This document shows positions 37,686-46,173 of a stretch of DNA of 64,000 bases, one piece after another. Made by a program: the position numbers and the translations under genes. The stretch spans positions 35,307-99,306 of the forward strand of contig NZ_JAQGLA010000019.1 of NCBI RefSeq assembly GCF_027853915.1. Direction: 5' to 3'. Under the pieces are notes generated by a model. It did not search any database, had not been told where the DNA came from, and saw only the letters and a list, made by a program, of their open reading frames with translations. This stretch comes from Saccharopolyspora oryzae (GTDB lineage Bacteria; Actinomycetota; Actinomycetes; Mycobacteriales; Pseudonocardiaceae). Every line of letters starts with the position of its first letter. Position 1 is the stretch's first letter.

Positions 37686-40262
37686 GTGGCCCCGCCGAAC
37701 CTCACCCGCGAACAGGCCGAGCAGCGCGCGGCGTTGCTGGAGGTCCAGTCATACGACATCGAACTGGACCTGTCCGCGGGCGCGGGTGGGCCGGACGTGG
37801 AGACGTTCGGGTCCACCACAACGGTGCGGTTCCGCAGCGCGCAGGCGGGGGTCGACAGCTGGATCGACCTGGTCGCCGACCGGGTGCGCAGCGCCGTGCT
37901 CAACGGCGTCGAGCTCGACGTCTCCGACTACGACGAGTCCACCGGCATCCGGCTGCCGAACCTGGCCGCCGACAACGAGCTCGTGGTGCGCGCCGACTGC
38001 GCCTACACCAACACCGGAGAGGGCCTGCACCGCTTCATCGACCCGGTCGACGGCGGCGTCTACCTCTACAGCCAGTTCGAAACCGCCGACGCCAAGCGGA
38101 TGTTCACCTGCTTCGACCAGCCGGACCTGAAGGCCACCTACCAGATCACGGTGGACGCCCCGGAGTCCTGGAAGGTCATCTCCAACGCCACCGCCGAGGT
38201 CGGCGAGGCGGCCGACGGCGTCAAGCGGCACACCTTCGCCACCACCGAGAAGATGTCGACCTACCTGGTCGCGCTGGTGGCCGGCCCCTACGCCGAGTGG
38301 CGCGACGTCTTCCCGGGCGAGGACGGCCAGGCCGAGATCCCGCTGGGCATCTACTGCCGCGCCTCGCTGGCCGAGCACCTCGACGCGGAGCGGCTGTTCA
38401 CCGAGACCAAGCAGGGTTTCGGCTTCTACCACAAGGCCTTCGGGGTCGCGTACCCGTTCGGCAAGTACGACCAGTGCTTCGTGCCGGAGTTCAACGCGGG
38501 CGCGATGGAGAACGCCGGCTGCGTGACGTTCCTGGAGGACTACGTCTTCCGGTCGAAGGTCACCGGCTACCTCTACGAGCGGCGCTGCGAGACGGTGCTG
38601 CACGAGATGGCGCACATGTGGTTCGGCGACCTGGTGACCATGCGCTGGTGGAACGACCTGTGGCTCAACGAGTCGTTCGCGACGTGGGCCAGCGTGCTCG
38701 CGCAGGTCGGCGCCACCGAGTACGACAGCGCGTGGACCACGTTCGCCAGCGTCGAGAAGTCCTGGGCGTACCGGCAGGACCAGCTGCCCTCCACCCACCC
38801 GGTGGCCGCCGACATCCCGGACCTGCAGGCCGTGGAGGTCAACTTCGACGGCATCACCTACGCCAAGGGCGCCTCGGTGCTCAAGCAGCTGGTCGCCTAC
38901 GTCGGGCTGGAGAACTTCCTGGCCGGGCTGCGGGTCTACTTCGACCGGCACGCCTGGGGCAACGCGACCCTCGACGACCTGCTGAAGGCGTTGGAGGAGG
39001 CTTCCGGCCGCGACCTGTCCTGGTGGAGCGCGCAGTGGCTGGAGACGACCGGTCTGAACATGCTGCGGCCGCGGTTCAGCACCGACGACGAGGGCCGGTT
39101 CACCTCGTTCTCGGTGGTGCAGAGCGGCGCCCGGCCCGGCGCCGGGGAGCTGCGCACGCACCGGCTGGCCATCGGCATCTACGACGACGAGGGCGGCAAG
39201 CTGGTGCGCAAGCACCGCGTCGAGCTCGACGTGACCGGTGAGGTCACCGAGGTGCCGGACCTGGTCGGCGTGCACCGCGGCAAGCTGGTGCTGGTCAACG
39301 ACGACGACCTCACCTACTGCTCGCTGCGCTTCGACCCCGAGTCGCTGGCCTCGCTGATCGACCGGATCGGCGACATCGACGAGTCGCTGCCGCGCGCGCT
39401 GTGCTGGTCGACCGCGTGGGAGATGACCCGCGAGGCCGAGCTGAAGGCCCGCGACTTCGTGACCCTGGTGCTCGGCGCCTCCGCGGCGGGCGGCATCGGC
39501 GCGGAGAGCCAGATCGGCGTGGTGCAGCGGGTTCTGCTGCAGACCCAGACCGCGTTGGCGTCCTATGTGGACCCGTCGTGGCAGGAGGAGGGCTGGCGCC
39601 GGTTCAGCTCGCGGCTGTTCGAGCTGGCCCGCGCCGCCGAGCCCGGTTCGGACCACCAGCTGGCGTTCGTCAACTCGCTGGCCGGTTCGGTGCTGTCCGA
39701 GGAGCAGGTCGCCGAGCTGCGCGGCTGGCTGGACGGGTCGGCGCCGCTGGCCGGTCTGACCGTCGACACCGACCTGCGCTGGGCGCTGCTGCAGGCGCTG
39801 GTCGCGCACGGCGCGGCCGGCGAGGCGGAGATCGACGCTGAGCTGGAGAAGGACCAGACCGCCACCGGTCGGCGCCGCGCGGAGCGGGCCCGGGCGCTGA
39901 TCCCGACGGCGGAGTCCAAGGAGAAGGCGTGGCAGCGCGCGGTCCACGACGACCAGCTGCCGAACGCGGTCAGCGATGCGATCATCGCGGGCTTCCAGCA
40001 CCCGTCCCAGCGGGAGCTGCTGGCGCCCTACGCGCAGCGCTACTTCGAGCAGATCGACGAGGTCTGGCAGCGCCGCTCCAGCGAGCGCGCGCAGCCGACG
40101 GTGATCGGGCTGTTCCCGTCGTGGGCGGTGACGGAGGGAACCGTCGCGGAGGCGGACGCCTGGCTGGCCGAGGAGCACGCCCCGGCACTGCGCCGCCTGG
40201 TCTCGGAAGGCCGCGCGGGCATCGTCCGGGCGCTGGCGGCCCGGGAGTTCGACCGCTCCTGA
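37686..40262 (+). CDS. pepN: Aminopeptidase N (M1 family)
   Basis: An 858-residue zinc metallo-aminopeptidase that removes N-terminal residues from peptides. The substrate-anchoring GAMEN is in FNAGAMENAGCVTF; the zinc site is HEMAHMW with the third ligand Glu 19 residues on (LWLNESFA). Actinobacterial ERAP1-like C-terminal domain follows. GTG start with AAGAGGTG upstream. Corresponds to Rv2467. Confidence 0.96.
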   Translation: MAPPNLTREQAEQRAALLEVQSYDIELDLSAGAGGPDVETFGSTTTVRFRSAQAGVDSWIDLVADRVRSAVLNGVELDVSDYDESTGIRLPNLAADNELVVRADCAYTNTGEGLHRFIDPVDGGVYLYSQFETADAKRMFTCFDQPDLKATYQITVDAPESWKVISNATAEVGEAADGVKRHTFATTEKMSTYLVALVAGPYAEWRDVFPGEDGQAEIPLGIYCRASLAEHLDAERLFTETKQGFGFYHKAFGVAYPFGKYDQCFVPEFNAGAMENAGCVTFLEDYVFRSKVTGYLYERRCETVLHEMAHMWFGDLVTMRWWNDLWLNESFATWASVLAQVGATEYDSAWTTFASVEKSWAYRQDQLPSTHPVAADIPDLQAVEVNFDGITYAKGASVLKQLVAYVGLENFLAGLRVYFDRHAWGNATLDDLLKALEEASGRDLSWWSAQWLETTGLNMLRPRFSTDDEGRFTSFSVVQSGARPGAGELRTHRLAIGIYDDEGGKLVRKHRVELDVTGEVTEVPDLVGVHRGKLVLVNDDDLTYCSLRFDPESLASLIDRIGDIDESLPRALCWSTAWEMTREAELKARDFVTLVLGASAAGGIGAESQIGVVQRVLLQTQTALASYVDPSWQEEGWRRFSSRLFELARAAEPGSDHQLAFVNSLAGSVLSEEQVAELRGWLDGSAPLAGLTVDTDLRWALLQALVAHGAAGEAEIDAELEKDQTATGRRRAERARALIPTAESKEKAWQRAVHDDQLPNAVSDAIIAGFQHPSQRELLAPYAQRYFEQIDEVWQRRSSERAQPTVIGLFPSWAVTEGTVAEADAWLAEEHAPALRRLVSEGRAGIVRALAAREFDRS

Positions 40263-40274
40263 CCCGGTGATCCG

Positions 40275-40312
40275 CGAAGGGCACCTCCGGCAACCTCCGG
40301 AGGTGCCCTTCG
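40275..40312 (+). terminator. pepN terminator
   Basis: A perfect 16-bp stem (40275-40290 with 40297-40312) and 6-nt loop, 12 bp after the stop. Confidence 0.82.
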
Positions 40313-40320
40313 GTCGTTCT

Positions 40321-40372
40321 CGCCGCAAATTCAATGGAAATCGGACGTGCGATTTCCATTGAATTTGCGGCG
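40321..40372. repeat. TTTCCATTGAA-type palindrome, copy 2 (perfect 23-bp arms)
   Basis: Arms 40321-40343 and 40350-40372 are exact reverse complements around GACGTG. Core CAAATTCAATGGAAATCG. It follows the pepN terminator by 8 bp. Confidence 0.85.
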
Positions 40373-40489
40373 ACGACCACCCGGCCGGGCGAGGGTTCAT
40401 TGCAAGTCCCAGCCCGAACACGCATCGTAATCAACCAGGTGCACTGAGTCAGGTGCCGGTGATTCGCGGTGTGAGGGGTGGGAACGGCG

Positions 40490-41287
40490 ATGCCCGAGCT
40501 GATCTCTGCGGTCGCCGATCTGATGTGGCCGCTGATGGCCCTGGCGGCGATCATCGTGTTCCGGCGCGCCATCGGGCGCGTGCTGCGCACCGCCGAGAAG
40601 CGCGAGCTGGAGTTCGAGATCGGCGGCCAGAAGCTCACCATGCACCAGGTCAACGACCAGCAGAACGAGATGATCCAGGACCTGCAGCGGCAGCTCAGCA
40701 TCCTCAGCCGGGAGCTGGCCGAACGCGAGCGCGGCCTGATCACCCAGGAACCAGCGAAGCCACCCACGCCGATCCCCGCGCTGCCCGACGGGCTGGACCT
40801 CCCCGTCACCGGGCACGACGACCTGCCCACCAACGGCGAACCCGCCGGCAACGGCGACGGCCACGGCGAGAGCCACGTCGAGATGCCGCCGGTCAACGAA
40901 CCGGTGGGCCCGGAACCGTTCGCCGTGCTGTGGGTCGCCGAGAAACCGCAGGCGCACGCGATCCTGGCCGAGCAGCTCCGCGACAACGGGGTGCGGGTCA
41001 CGATGGTGACGACCACCGACGCGGCGCTCGCCGAGCTCTCCCAGCGCCCCTACCGGCTGATCGTGGAGGACATGGGGCGCAAGGAGAACGGCAGGTGGCG
41101 CCCCGACGCCGGGCTCGCCCTGCTGCGGGAACTCCGCGACCTCGGCGTGGACACCCCGGTGATCGTGTTCAGCAGCCAGCAGCTCCAGCAGCAGTACGGC
41201 GAACAAGCCCGCCGCTCCGGAGCGGTCGGCACCACCTCGTCGACCTACGAGATGTTCCAGAACTTCCAGAGCTTCGGCCTGCTCTGA
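40490..41287 (+). CDS. Membrane-anchored protein with receiver-like domain, unknown
   Basis: A 265-residue protein. An N-terminal hydrophobic segment (LMWPLMALAAIIVFRRAIG) is followed by a coiled coil (residues 45-85), a proline-rich linker, and a C-terminal alpha/beta domain starting AVLWVAEKPQAHAILAEQL. The domain resembles a response-regulator receiver: alternating strands, RLIVEDMGR where the phosphoacceptor strand would end, TPVIVFSS with the usual Thr/Ser. No output domain and no kinase nearby. ATG 40490 chosen; GTG 40478 is possible. I do not recognise a named family. Confidence 0.65.
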   Translation: MPELISAVADLMWPLMALAAIIVFRRAIGRVLRTAEKRELEFEIGGQKLTMHQVNDQQNEMIQDLQRQLSILSRELAERERGLITQEPAKPPTPIPALPDGLDLPVTGHDDLPTNGEPAGNGDGHGESHVEMPPVNEPVGPEPFAVLWVAEKPQAHAILAEQLRDNGVRVTMVTTTDAALAELSQRPYRLIVEDMGRKENGRWRPDAGLALLRELRDLGVDTPVIVFSSQQLQQQYGEQARRSGAVGTTSSTYEMFQNFQSFGLL

Positions 41288-41303
41288 ACGCCCACCAGCA
41301 GCG

Positions 41304-41344
41304 AACGGCCCGTTCACCTCGTCTTCCGGGGCGAACGGGCCGTT
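41304..41344. terminator. Bidirectional terminator between convergent genes
   Basis: A 15-base stem with one mismatch (41304-41318 with 41330-41344) around AACGGCCCGTTC, 17 bp after one stop and 22 bp from the other. Confidence 0.75.
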
Positions 41345-41365
41345 GGCCGCAGAGCTGCGGACAGG

Positions 41366-41866
41366 TCAGTGGTGCGCTCGGGACTCCTGGTAGGAGTTGC
41401 CCGCGGCGTCCGAGAGCATGCGGAGCGCGCTGATCAGCCCGTCGATCAGCTCGCCCTCCTTGAAGGAGGCCACCATGCTCATCGCGGCCAGCTGGCAGCT
41501 GCGGTCCGGGATCCGCCGGTACGCCTCTTCGCCGGTGACGATCTCGAACTTCTTCTGCCCCGGCGAAACGGCGATCAGCACGCCCTCGGACGCGCTCGAA
41601 CCGAGGTTGGCGTGCAGCTCCTCGGCCTGCTTGCGGGTGTCCTCGCCGAGGTCGCCGAGGTAGATCCCGAACTCCAGGCCGGTGCTGCGGCTGGACAGGG
41701 TCAGCGCCTCGTCGAGCCGCGAGAGCTGGTTCGGGCTGAACGGCAGCGCCGGGCGCTCGGGCTCCACGCGGCGAGCGATGGACAGCCGACCGGTGGCCAT
41801 CAGCGCCTCGCCTTCGCCGAGCTCCCGCGTGTCCGCGGTCTGCCCCGCGATCTCACCAGTTGCCAC
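41366..41866 (-). CDS. DUF5130 / TPM-like protein, homologue of respiratory supercomplex factor PRSAF1
   Basis: A 166-residue protein with a TPM-like fold (FGIYLGDLGEDTRKQAEELHA, VLIAVSPGQKKFEIVTGEEA, DRSCQLAAMSMVASFKEGEL). In M. smegmatis a DUF5130 protein encoded beside ctaJ associates with the bcc-aa3 supercomplex as PRSAF1. The same gene pair is seen here, and Rv2468c is the syntenic gene. GTG 41866 after GGAGG is the start; it overlaps the ctaJ 3' end by 14 bp. Confidence 0.8.
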   Translation of the reverse strand: MATGEIAGQTADTRELGEGEALMATGRLSIARRVEPERPALPFSPNQLSRLDEALTLSSRSTGLEFGIYLGDLGEDTRKQAEELHANLGSSASEGVLIAVSPGQKKFEIVTGEEAYRRIPDRSCQLAAMSMVASFKEGELIDGLISALRMLSDAAGNSYQESRAHH

Positions 41867-42113
41867 GTGCACCTCCCCGAGCAGTGCTGGGCCGCTCGCC
41901 TTCCGGCGCGACCCCGGATTCCACGTCCGTCACCGGAACGGCGTTGTTCACACCCGCCGGGTTGGCCACCCACAGCACCGGAGCGAAGTCCCACTTCTGG
42001 CCCGCGCGATAACGCGGGCGGGTGAGCTTCGGCCACATCGCGATGAGCACGATCAGGCCGTAGATGGCCGCTGGGATCACCGCCAGAGCGAGCACAGTCT
42101 CCACGACAGTCAC
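41853..42113 (-). CDS. ctaJ: aa3-type cytochrome oxidase accessory subunit CtaJ
   Basis: An 86-residue single-pass membrane protein: helix VETVLALAVIPAAIYGLIVL, then a basic stretch and the characteristic YRAGQKWDFAPVLWVANPAG motif. This is the CtaJ pattern of actinobacterial bcc-aa3 supercomplexes. Start GTG 42113 places the helix at the very N-terminus. Cotranscribed and overlapping with the DUF5130 gene. Confidence 0.78.
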   Translation of the reverse strand: MTVVETVLALAVIPAAIYGLIVLIAMWPKLTRPRYRAGQKWDFAPVLWVANPAGVNNAVPVTDVESGVAPEGERPSTARGGARGNW

Positions 42114-42510
42114 GCCAGTACGGTAGCCGATGACCACCACTTCATGCGCTACGACCTCGAACGGTGCATGATCGGCGTGGAAGATCACCGCCGCGCCCGC
42201 CCGCATTCCCGCGGGCCCGCCGCCGCGACGCCGGGGTTCCGCACGTCCCCGGTTCGGGTTTCCGCTGGTCGAGGCCGACCGCCGACCCGAAAAACTACGT
42301 TCGGTTACGCATCATCCGTGATGCAGATCACATCTCGTAACTCGTTCGGCCCAACGCCTGCCACCGAATGGAGTCGCACCAGACGGTTGCAATGCGCGGC
42401 GACTTGGCGGCTTGTTCCTGACGATCTCTGAACCTAGTTTTTCACCTGTATGGGTCTTGCATATTTGATCACATGCGCTCAAAACATGATTTGAATGCGG
42501 GAGGCACACA
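42114..42510. other. AT-richer intergenic region upstream of the GVRIS repeat gene
   Basis: It holds two promoters facing apart, for ctaJ and the repeat gene. A hairpin GCATCA-TCCG-TGATGC at 42310-42325 lies inside a wider dyad (GTTACG 42305-42310 with CGTAAC 42337-42342). The last 90 bp are unusually A/T-rich for this DNA, with TTGCAT at 42457-42462 a possible -35, and a GGGAGG ribosome site just before the ATG at 42511. No gene seen. Confidence 0.5.
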
Positions 42511-43002
42511 ATGTCGATCTTCGAAACCGCCACTCAGAGCAGCATCGTCACTCTTCCGAGCGTTCGTCAACCACGCCGCGAACACGGCGTCCGCATCAGC
42601 GGCCAGACCCGCGGAGTCCGCATCAGCGGCCAGCAAGGCGTCCGGATCAGCGGCCGGAGCGGCGTCCGCATCAGCGGACGGGACGGCGTTCGCATCAGCG
42701 GCGAACAGGGCGTGCGGATCAGCTGCCAGCGCGGAGTTCGCATCAGCGGGGAGCACGGTGTCCGCATCAGCGGCCGCGAAGGTGTGCGGATCAGCGGCCG
42801 ACACGGCGTGCGCATCAGCAATGAACGGGGTGTCCGGATCAGCGGACAGCACGGGGTTCGCATCAGCGGCCGGAGCGGCGTCCGGATCAGCGGCCAGCAG
42901 GGCGTGCGCATCAGCGGCCGGGGCGGGGTTCGGATCTCCAGCGGTGTCCGGATCAGCCGGGGTGTGCGGATCAGCGGGCAGCGCGGTGTTCGGATCAGCT
43001 GA
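42511..43002 (+). CDS. GVRIS octapeptide-repeat protein, unknown function
   Basis: A 163-residue protein. After a 25-residue N-terminus (MSIFETATQSSIVTLPSVRQ, PRREH) the whole chain is 18 copies of GVRIS, mostly in eight-residue units GVRISGxx whose last two positions vary (QQ, RS, RD, EQ, QR, EH, RE, RH, QH, RG). Two units near the C-terminus are shortened (GVRISS, GVRISR). There is no signal peptide or membrane segment. Valine and isoleucine alternate with arginine and serine, which suggests one short strand per unit and a beta-solenoid or stacked-sheet fold with an Arg/Ser face. Synonymous codons differ between units (GTC/GTT/GTG, CGC/CGG), so selection acts on the peptide. GGGAGG ribosome site. 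Convergent with the HNH gene. Confidence 0.78.
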   Translation: MSIFETATQSSIVTLPSVRQPRREHGVRISGQTRGVRISGQQGVRISGRSGVRISGRDGVRISGEQGVRISCQRGVRISGEHGVRISGREGVRISGRHGVRISNERGVRISGQHGVRISGRSGVRISGQQGVRISGRGGVRISSGVRISRGVRISGQRGVRIS

Positions 43003-43054
43003 CCGGGCGTGGCGCAGTTCGGACCGCGTCACGACCCGGCCGCCGACGTCGGCA

Positions 43055-43726
43055 TCAGGCCGCCGATTCCCCCAGGTACGGCAACCAGAGGGGGTCCGTC
43101 TCGGACAGGCCCGCGAGCAGCCGCCAGTGCCGGCCCCGCGGCGCGCACGGCGCCACCGGCAGCCGCCAGCCCAACTCGCTCAGCGTCTTGTCCGCCTTCC
43201 GGTGGTTGCACTTGGTGCAGCAGGCGACGCAGTTCTCCCACGTGTGGGGGCCGCCTCGGCTGCGCGGCACGACGTGATCTATGGTTTCGGCGCGAGATCC
43301 GCAGTACACGCACCGGTAGTTGTCCCGCAGCATCAACGCTGTTCGGGTCAGCGGGACCCGGCCGCGGTACGGGACCCGCACGAAGTTGCTCAACCGGATC
43401 ACGGACGGGACTTCGACGGCGGCGGTTGCCGAGTGCAGCACCATGCCGGCCGAGTCGCCGTGCACCACTTCGGCCTTGCCGCAGACGAGCAGCACGATCG
43501 CGCGACGCAGCGGGAGCGCTGTCAGCGGTTCGAACGTGGTGTTGAGCAGCAGGACCCGCCGCTTGCGCCAGGACGGCGCATGACCGGGTGGCCGGTCCGC
43601 CTGCGGCGTGGAGCCGCGGTTCGGCGGGCACAGCGGGGCCCGCGACGCGAGGCTCGTGGCCTTCAGCGCCGGTTGTCGGGTCGGTTGTCGGTCGGGCACG
43701 CGACCACCTCCACCGGTGTCGGGCAA
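43055..43726 (-). CDS. HNH endonuclease family protein
   Basis: A 223-residue nuclease. The catalytic domain reads YRCVYCGSRAETIDHVVPRSRGG then NCVACCTKCNHRKADKT (quoted in part), giving the two CxxC zinc motifs and the DHV..SRGG histidine of the HNH fold. The N-terminal half (RRVLLLNTTFEPLTALPLRRA, in part) is the module seen in Rv2469c-type proteins. The first 40 residues are poorly conserved in appearance, so the start may be later. The gene lies beside pepN/DUF5130, as in M. tuberculosis. Biological role unknown. Confidence 0.9.
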   Translation of the reverse strand: MPDTGGGGRVPDRQPTRQPALKATSLASRAPLCPPNRGSTPQADRPPGHAPSWRKRRVLLLNTTFEPLTALPLRRAIVLLVCGKAEVVHGDSAGMVLHSATAAVEVPSVIRLSNFVRVPYRGRVPLTRTALMLRDNYRCVYCGSRAETIDHVVPRSRGGPHTWENCVACCTKCNHRKADKTLSELGWRLPVAPCAPRGRHWRLLAGLSETDPLWLPYLGESAA

Positions 43727-43921
43727 AGTTCAGCACAGAACCCCGTCCGAACGCACGTGTGATTCGCCACGCCGCGCCGGTGCGGCGGTGCAACCACCTC
43801 CAATCATTCTGGATCAAGGCCCTGTCCGGCAACGATGCTCGCCGTTGCCGCTGCTCGTTTCCGGTGAAACCGGCATGTCGTGATCAACTCCGGCACCCGT
43901 CCGCCACGTATCGTCGCGGAC

Positions 43922-46039
43922 GTGACCGACGCTCAAGCCCAGCTGCGCTACCCCGCCGCCGACCGCGACGACATCGTCGAAGACCTGCACGGCCACCAGG
44001 TGGCCGATCCCTACCGGTGGCTGGAGGACCCGGCCGATCCGCGCACCGAGGCGTGGTCGGCGACGCAGGACCAGCTCGCCCGCACCTGGCTGGACGCGCT
44101 CCCGGGACGGGAAGCGGTCGCCGAGCGGATGCGCTCGCTGCTGGCGTCGGGTTCGGTGTCGGCACCCGCGTGGCGCGCCGGGCGGGCGTTCTTCACCCGC
44201 CGCGAGCCCGACCAGGAGTTCCCGGTCCTCTACGTGCGCGACCGCGACGGCAGCGAGCGGGTGCTGCTGGACGTTTCCGCGCTGGACCCGTCCGGGCTGA
44301 CCACGCTGGACAGCTGGTCGCCGAGCCTGGAGGGCGACCGGCTGGCGTACCAGATCTCGGTCGGCGGTGACGAGGAGTCGCTGCTGCACGTGCTGGACGT
44401 GGCCACCGGTGAGCTGGTCGAGGGACCGATCGACCGCTGCCGCTACTCGACGATCTCCTGGCTGCCCGGCGGCGAGGAGTACTTCTACGTCCGGCGGCTC
44501 GCCCCGGAGCTGGTGCCCGAGGGCGAGGAGCAGTTCCACCGGCGGGTGTGGCGGCACCGCGTGGGCACCGACCCGGACCAGGACGACGTGCTGGTGCACG
44601 GCGAGGGCCAGGACCCCACCTTCTACTACGGCACCCGGGTGTCCCGGGACGGCCGCTGGCTGGTGATCGAGGGCAGCCCCGGCACCGCCCGGCGGGACTC
44701 GGTGTGGATCGCCGACCTGACCGCGGGCGGCGAGGTGCCCGCGCTGCGGCAGGTCGTGGACACCACCGACGGCTACCGGGTCGGCGCCTGGGTGGAGCGC
44801 GACGGCCGGCTGTACGTGATGACGACGCTGGACGCGCCGCGCTGGCGGCTGTGCGTGGCGGATCCCCAGCAGCCGGAACCGGAGCACTGGACCGAGCTGA
44901 TCGGCGAGCAGCCCGACTCGGTGCTGGAGGCGGTGCGCTGGTTCGACACCGGTGACGGCGACCCGCAGCTGGTCGTGCTCCGCACCCGGCACGCGGTGTC
45001 GGAGGTGACGCTGCACGACCCGGCCACCGGGCGCCGGACCGGCGAGGTGCCGCTGCCCGGCACCGGTCAGGTCACCGCGCTGACCGCGGTCGACGAGGAC
45101 ACCGACCACGACCGCGACAAGCTGTGGATCGGCTGGACCGACTTCGCCACCCCACCGTGCGTGCACGCCTACGCGCACAGCACCGGCCAGGTCGCGCTGG
45201 AGCAGCGCGCGCCGGGCGCCGTCGAGCTGCCCGAGGTGCACACCCAGCAGGTCACCTACCGGTCGCTGGACGGCACCCCGGTGCGGATGTTCCTGCTCAG
45301 CCCGGCGGCCGAGCCGGACCGCCCGCGACCGGTGTTCATGACCGGTTACGGCGGGTTCTCGCTGTCCCGCGAGCCCGGGTACACGCCGTCCGCGCTGGCC
45401 TGGGTGGCCGCCGGTGGCGTGTGGGCGCTGCCGTCGCTGCGCGGCGGTGGCGAAGAGGGCGAGCAGTGGCACGAAGCCGGCATGCGCGAGCAGAAGCAGC
45501 ACACCTTCGACGACTTCCACGCCGCCGCGCAGCACCTGATCGACCAGGGCTGGACGACTTCGGACCAGCTCGCGATCTCCGGCGGCTCCAACGGCGGTCT
45601 GCTGGTCGGCGCGGCGCTCACCCAGCGCCCGGACCTCTACCGGGCCGTGGTGTGCTCGGCGCCGCTGCTGGACATGGTGCGCTACGAGCAGTTCCTGCTG
45701 GGCCGCACCTGGAACGACGAGTACGGCACCGCCGACGACCCGGAGGAGCTGGGTTGGCTGCTGTCCTACTCGCCGTACCACAACGTGGTCGAGCAGACCG
45801 ATTTCCCGTCGGTCCTGTTCACCGTCTTCGAGTCCGACACCCGGGTTGACCCGAATCACGCTCGCAAGATGTGCGCGGCATTGCAGCACGCCACAGCGTC
45901 TGACCCGGCGAAACGTCCGATTCTGCTGCGCCGCGAGACCGAGGTGGGCCATGCTGCGCGCTCGGTTTCACGTACTGTGGGGCTCGCTGCCGACCAGCTC
46001 GCCTTCCTCGCGGAGGCCACCGGGCTGCCCTTGGACTGA
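43922..46039 (+). CDS. Prolyl oligopeptidase (S9 family)
   Basis: A 705-residue serine peptidase. The N-terminus carries LHGHQVADPYRWLEDPADP, diagnostic of prolyl oligopeptidases, then a seven-bladed propeller. The catalytic triad is Ser in ISGGSNGGLLVG, Asp in ESDTRVDPNHARKM and His in TEVGHAA. No signal peptide, so cytosolic; cleaves short proline peptides. GTG 43922 is preferred: TATCGT lies eight bases upstream and fits a leaderless promoter. A GTG at 43880 is the alternative. Confidence 0.92.
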   Translation: MTDAQAQLRYPAADRDDIVEDLHGHQVADPYRWLEDPADPRTEAWSATQDQLARTWLDALPGREAVAERMRSLLASGSVSAPAWRAGRAFFTRREPDQEFPVLYVRDRDGSERVLLDVSALDPSGLTTLDSWSPSLEGDRLAYQISVGGDEESLLHVLDVATGELVEGPIDRCRYSTISWLPGGEEYFYVRRLAPELVPEGEEQFHRRVWRHRVGTDPDQDDVLVHGEGQDPTFYYGTRVSRDGRWLVIEGSPGTARRDSVWIADLTAGGEVPALRQVVDTTDGYRVGAWVERDGRLYVMTTLDAPRWRLCVADPQQPEPEHWTELIGEQPDSVLEAVRWFDTGDGDPQLVVLRTRHAVSEVTLHDPATGRRTGEVPLPGTGQVTALTAVDEDTDHDRDKLWIGWTDFATPPCVHAYAHSTGQVALEQRAPGAVELPEVHTQQVTYRSLDGTPVRMFLLSPAAEPDRPRPVFMTGYGGFSLSREPGYTPSALAWVAAGGVWALPSLRGGGEEGEQWHEAGMREQKQHTFDDFHAAAQHLIDQGWTTSDQLAISGGSNGGLLVGAALTQRPDLYRAVVCSAPLLDMVRYEQFLLGRTWNDEYGTADDPEELGWLLSYSPYHNVVEQTDFPSVLFTVFESDTRVDPNHARKMCAALQHATASDPAKRPILLRRETEVGHAARSVSRTVGLAADQLAFLAEATGLPLD

Positions 46040-46173
46040 GCCCCGAACTCGGTCCGGGTGCCACGGCTGGTCGAGTCTCGTGCGCGGCGGGGCGCGCACG
46101 AAGCTCGAGGTTGGTCCGGCGCGTCCTCACGCGACGGTGCGATCACCTTCGTCGCGGGCATCTGAACGACAGC

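Noticed and set aside
42586..43002. 24-bp tandem repeats that could be mistaken for a CRISPR array or minisatellite
   Set aside because: There are no spacers of constant length between identical repeats; variation falls at synonymous positions and at two defined residues, and a clean reading frame with a ribosome site explains the pattern.
42469..43032. Minus-strand open frame rich in Ala/Asp/Pro opposite the GVRIS gene
   Set aside because: It is the complement of a 24-bp repeat with high GC, has no ribosome site, and the plus-strand frame has a good start and sensible peptide conservation.
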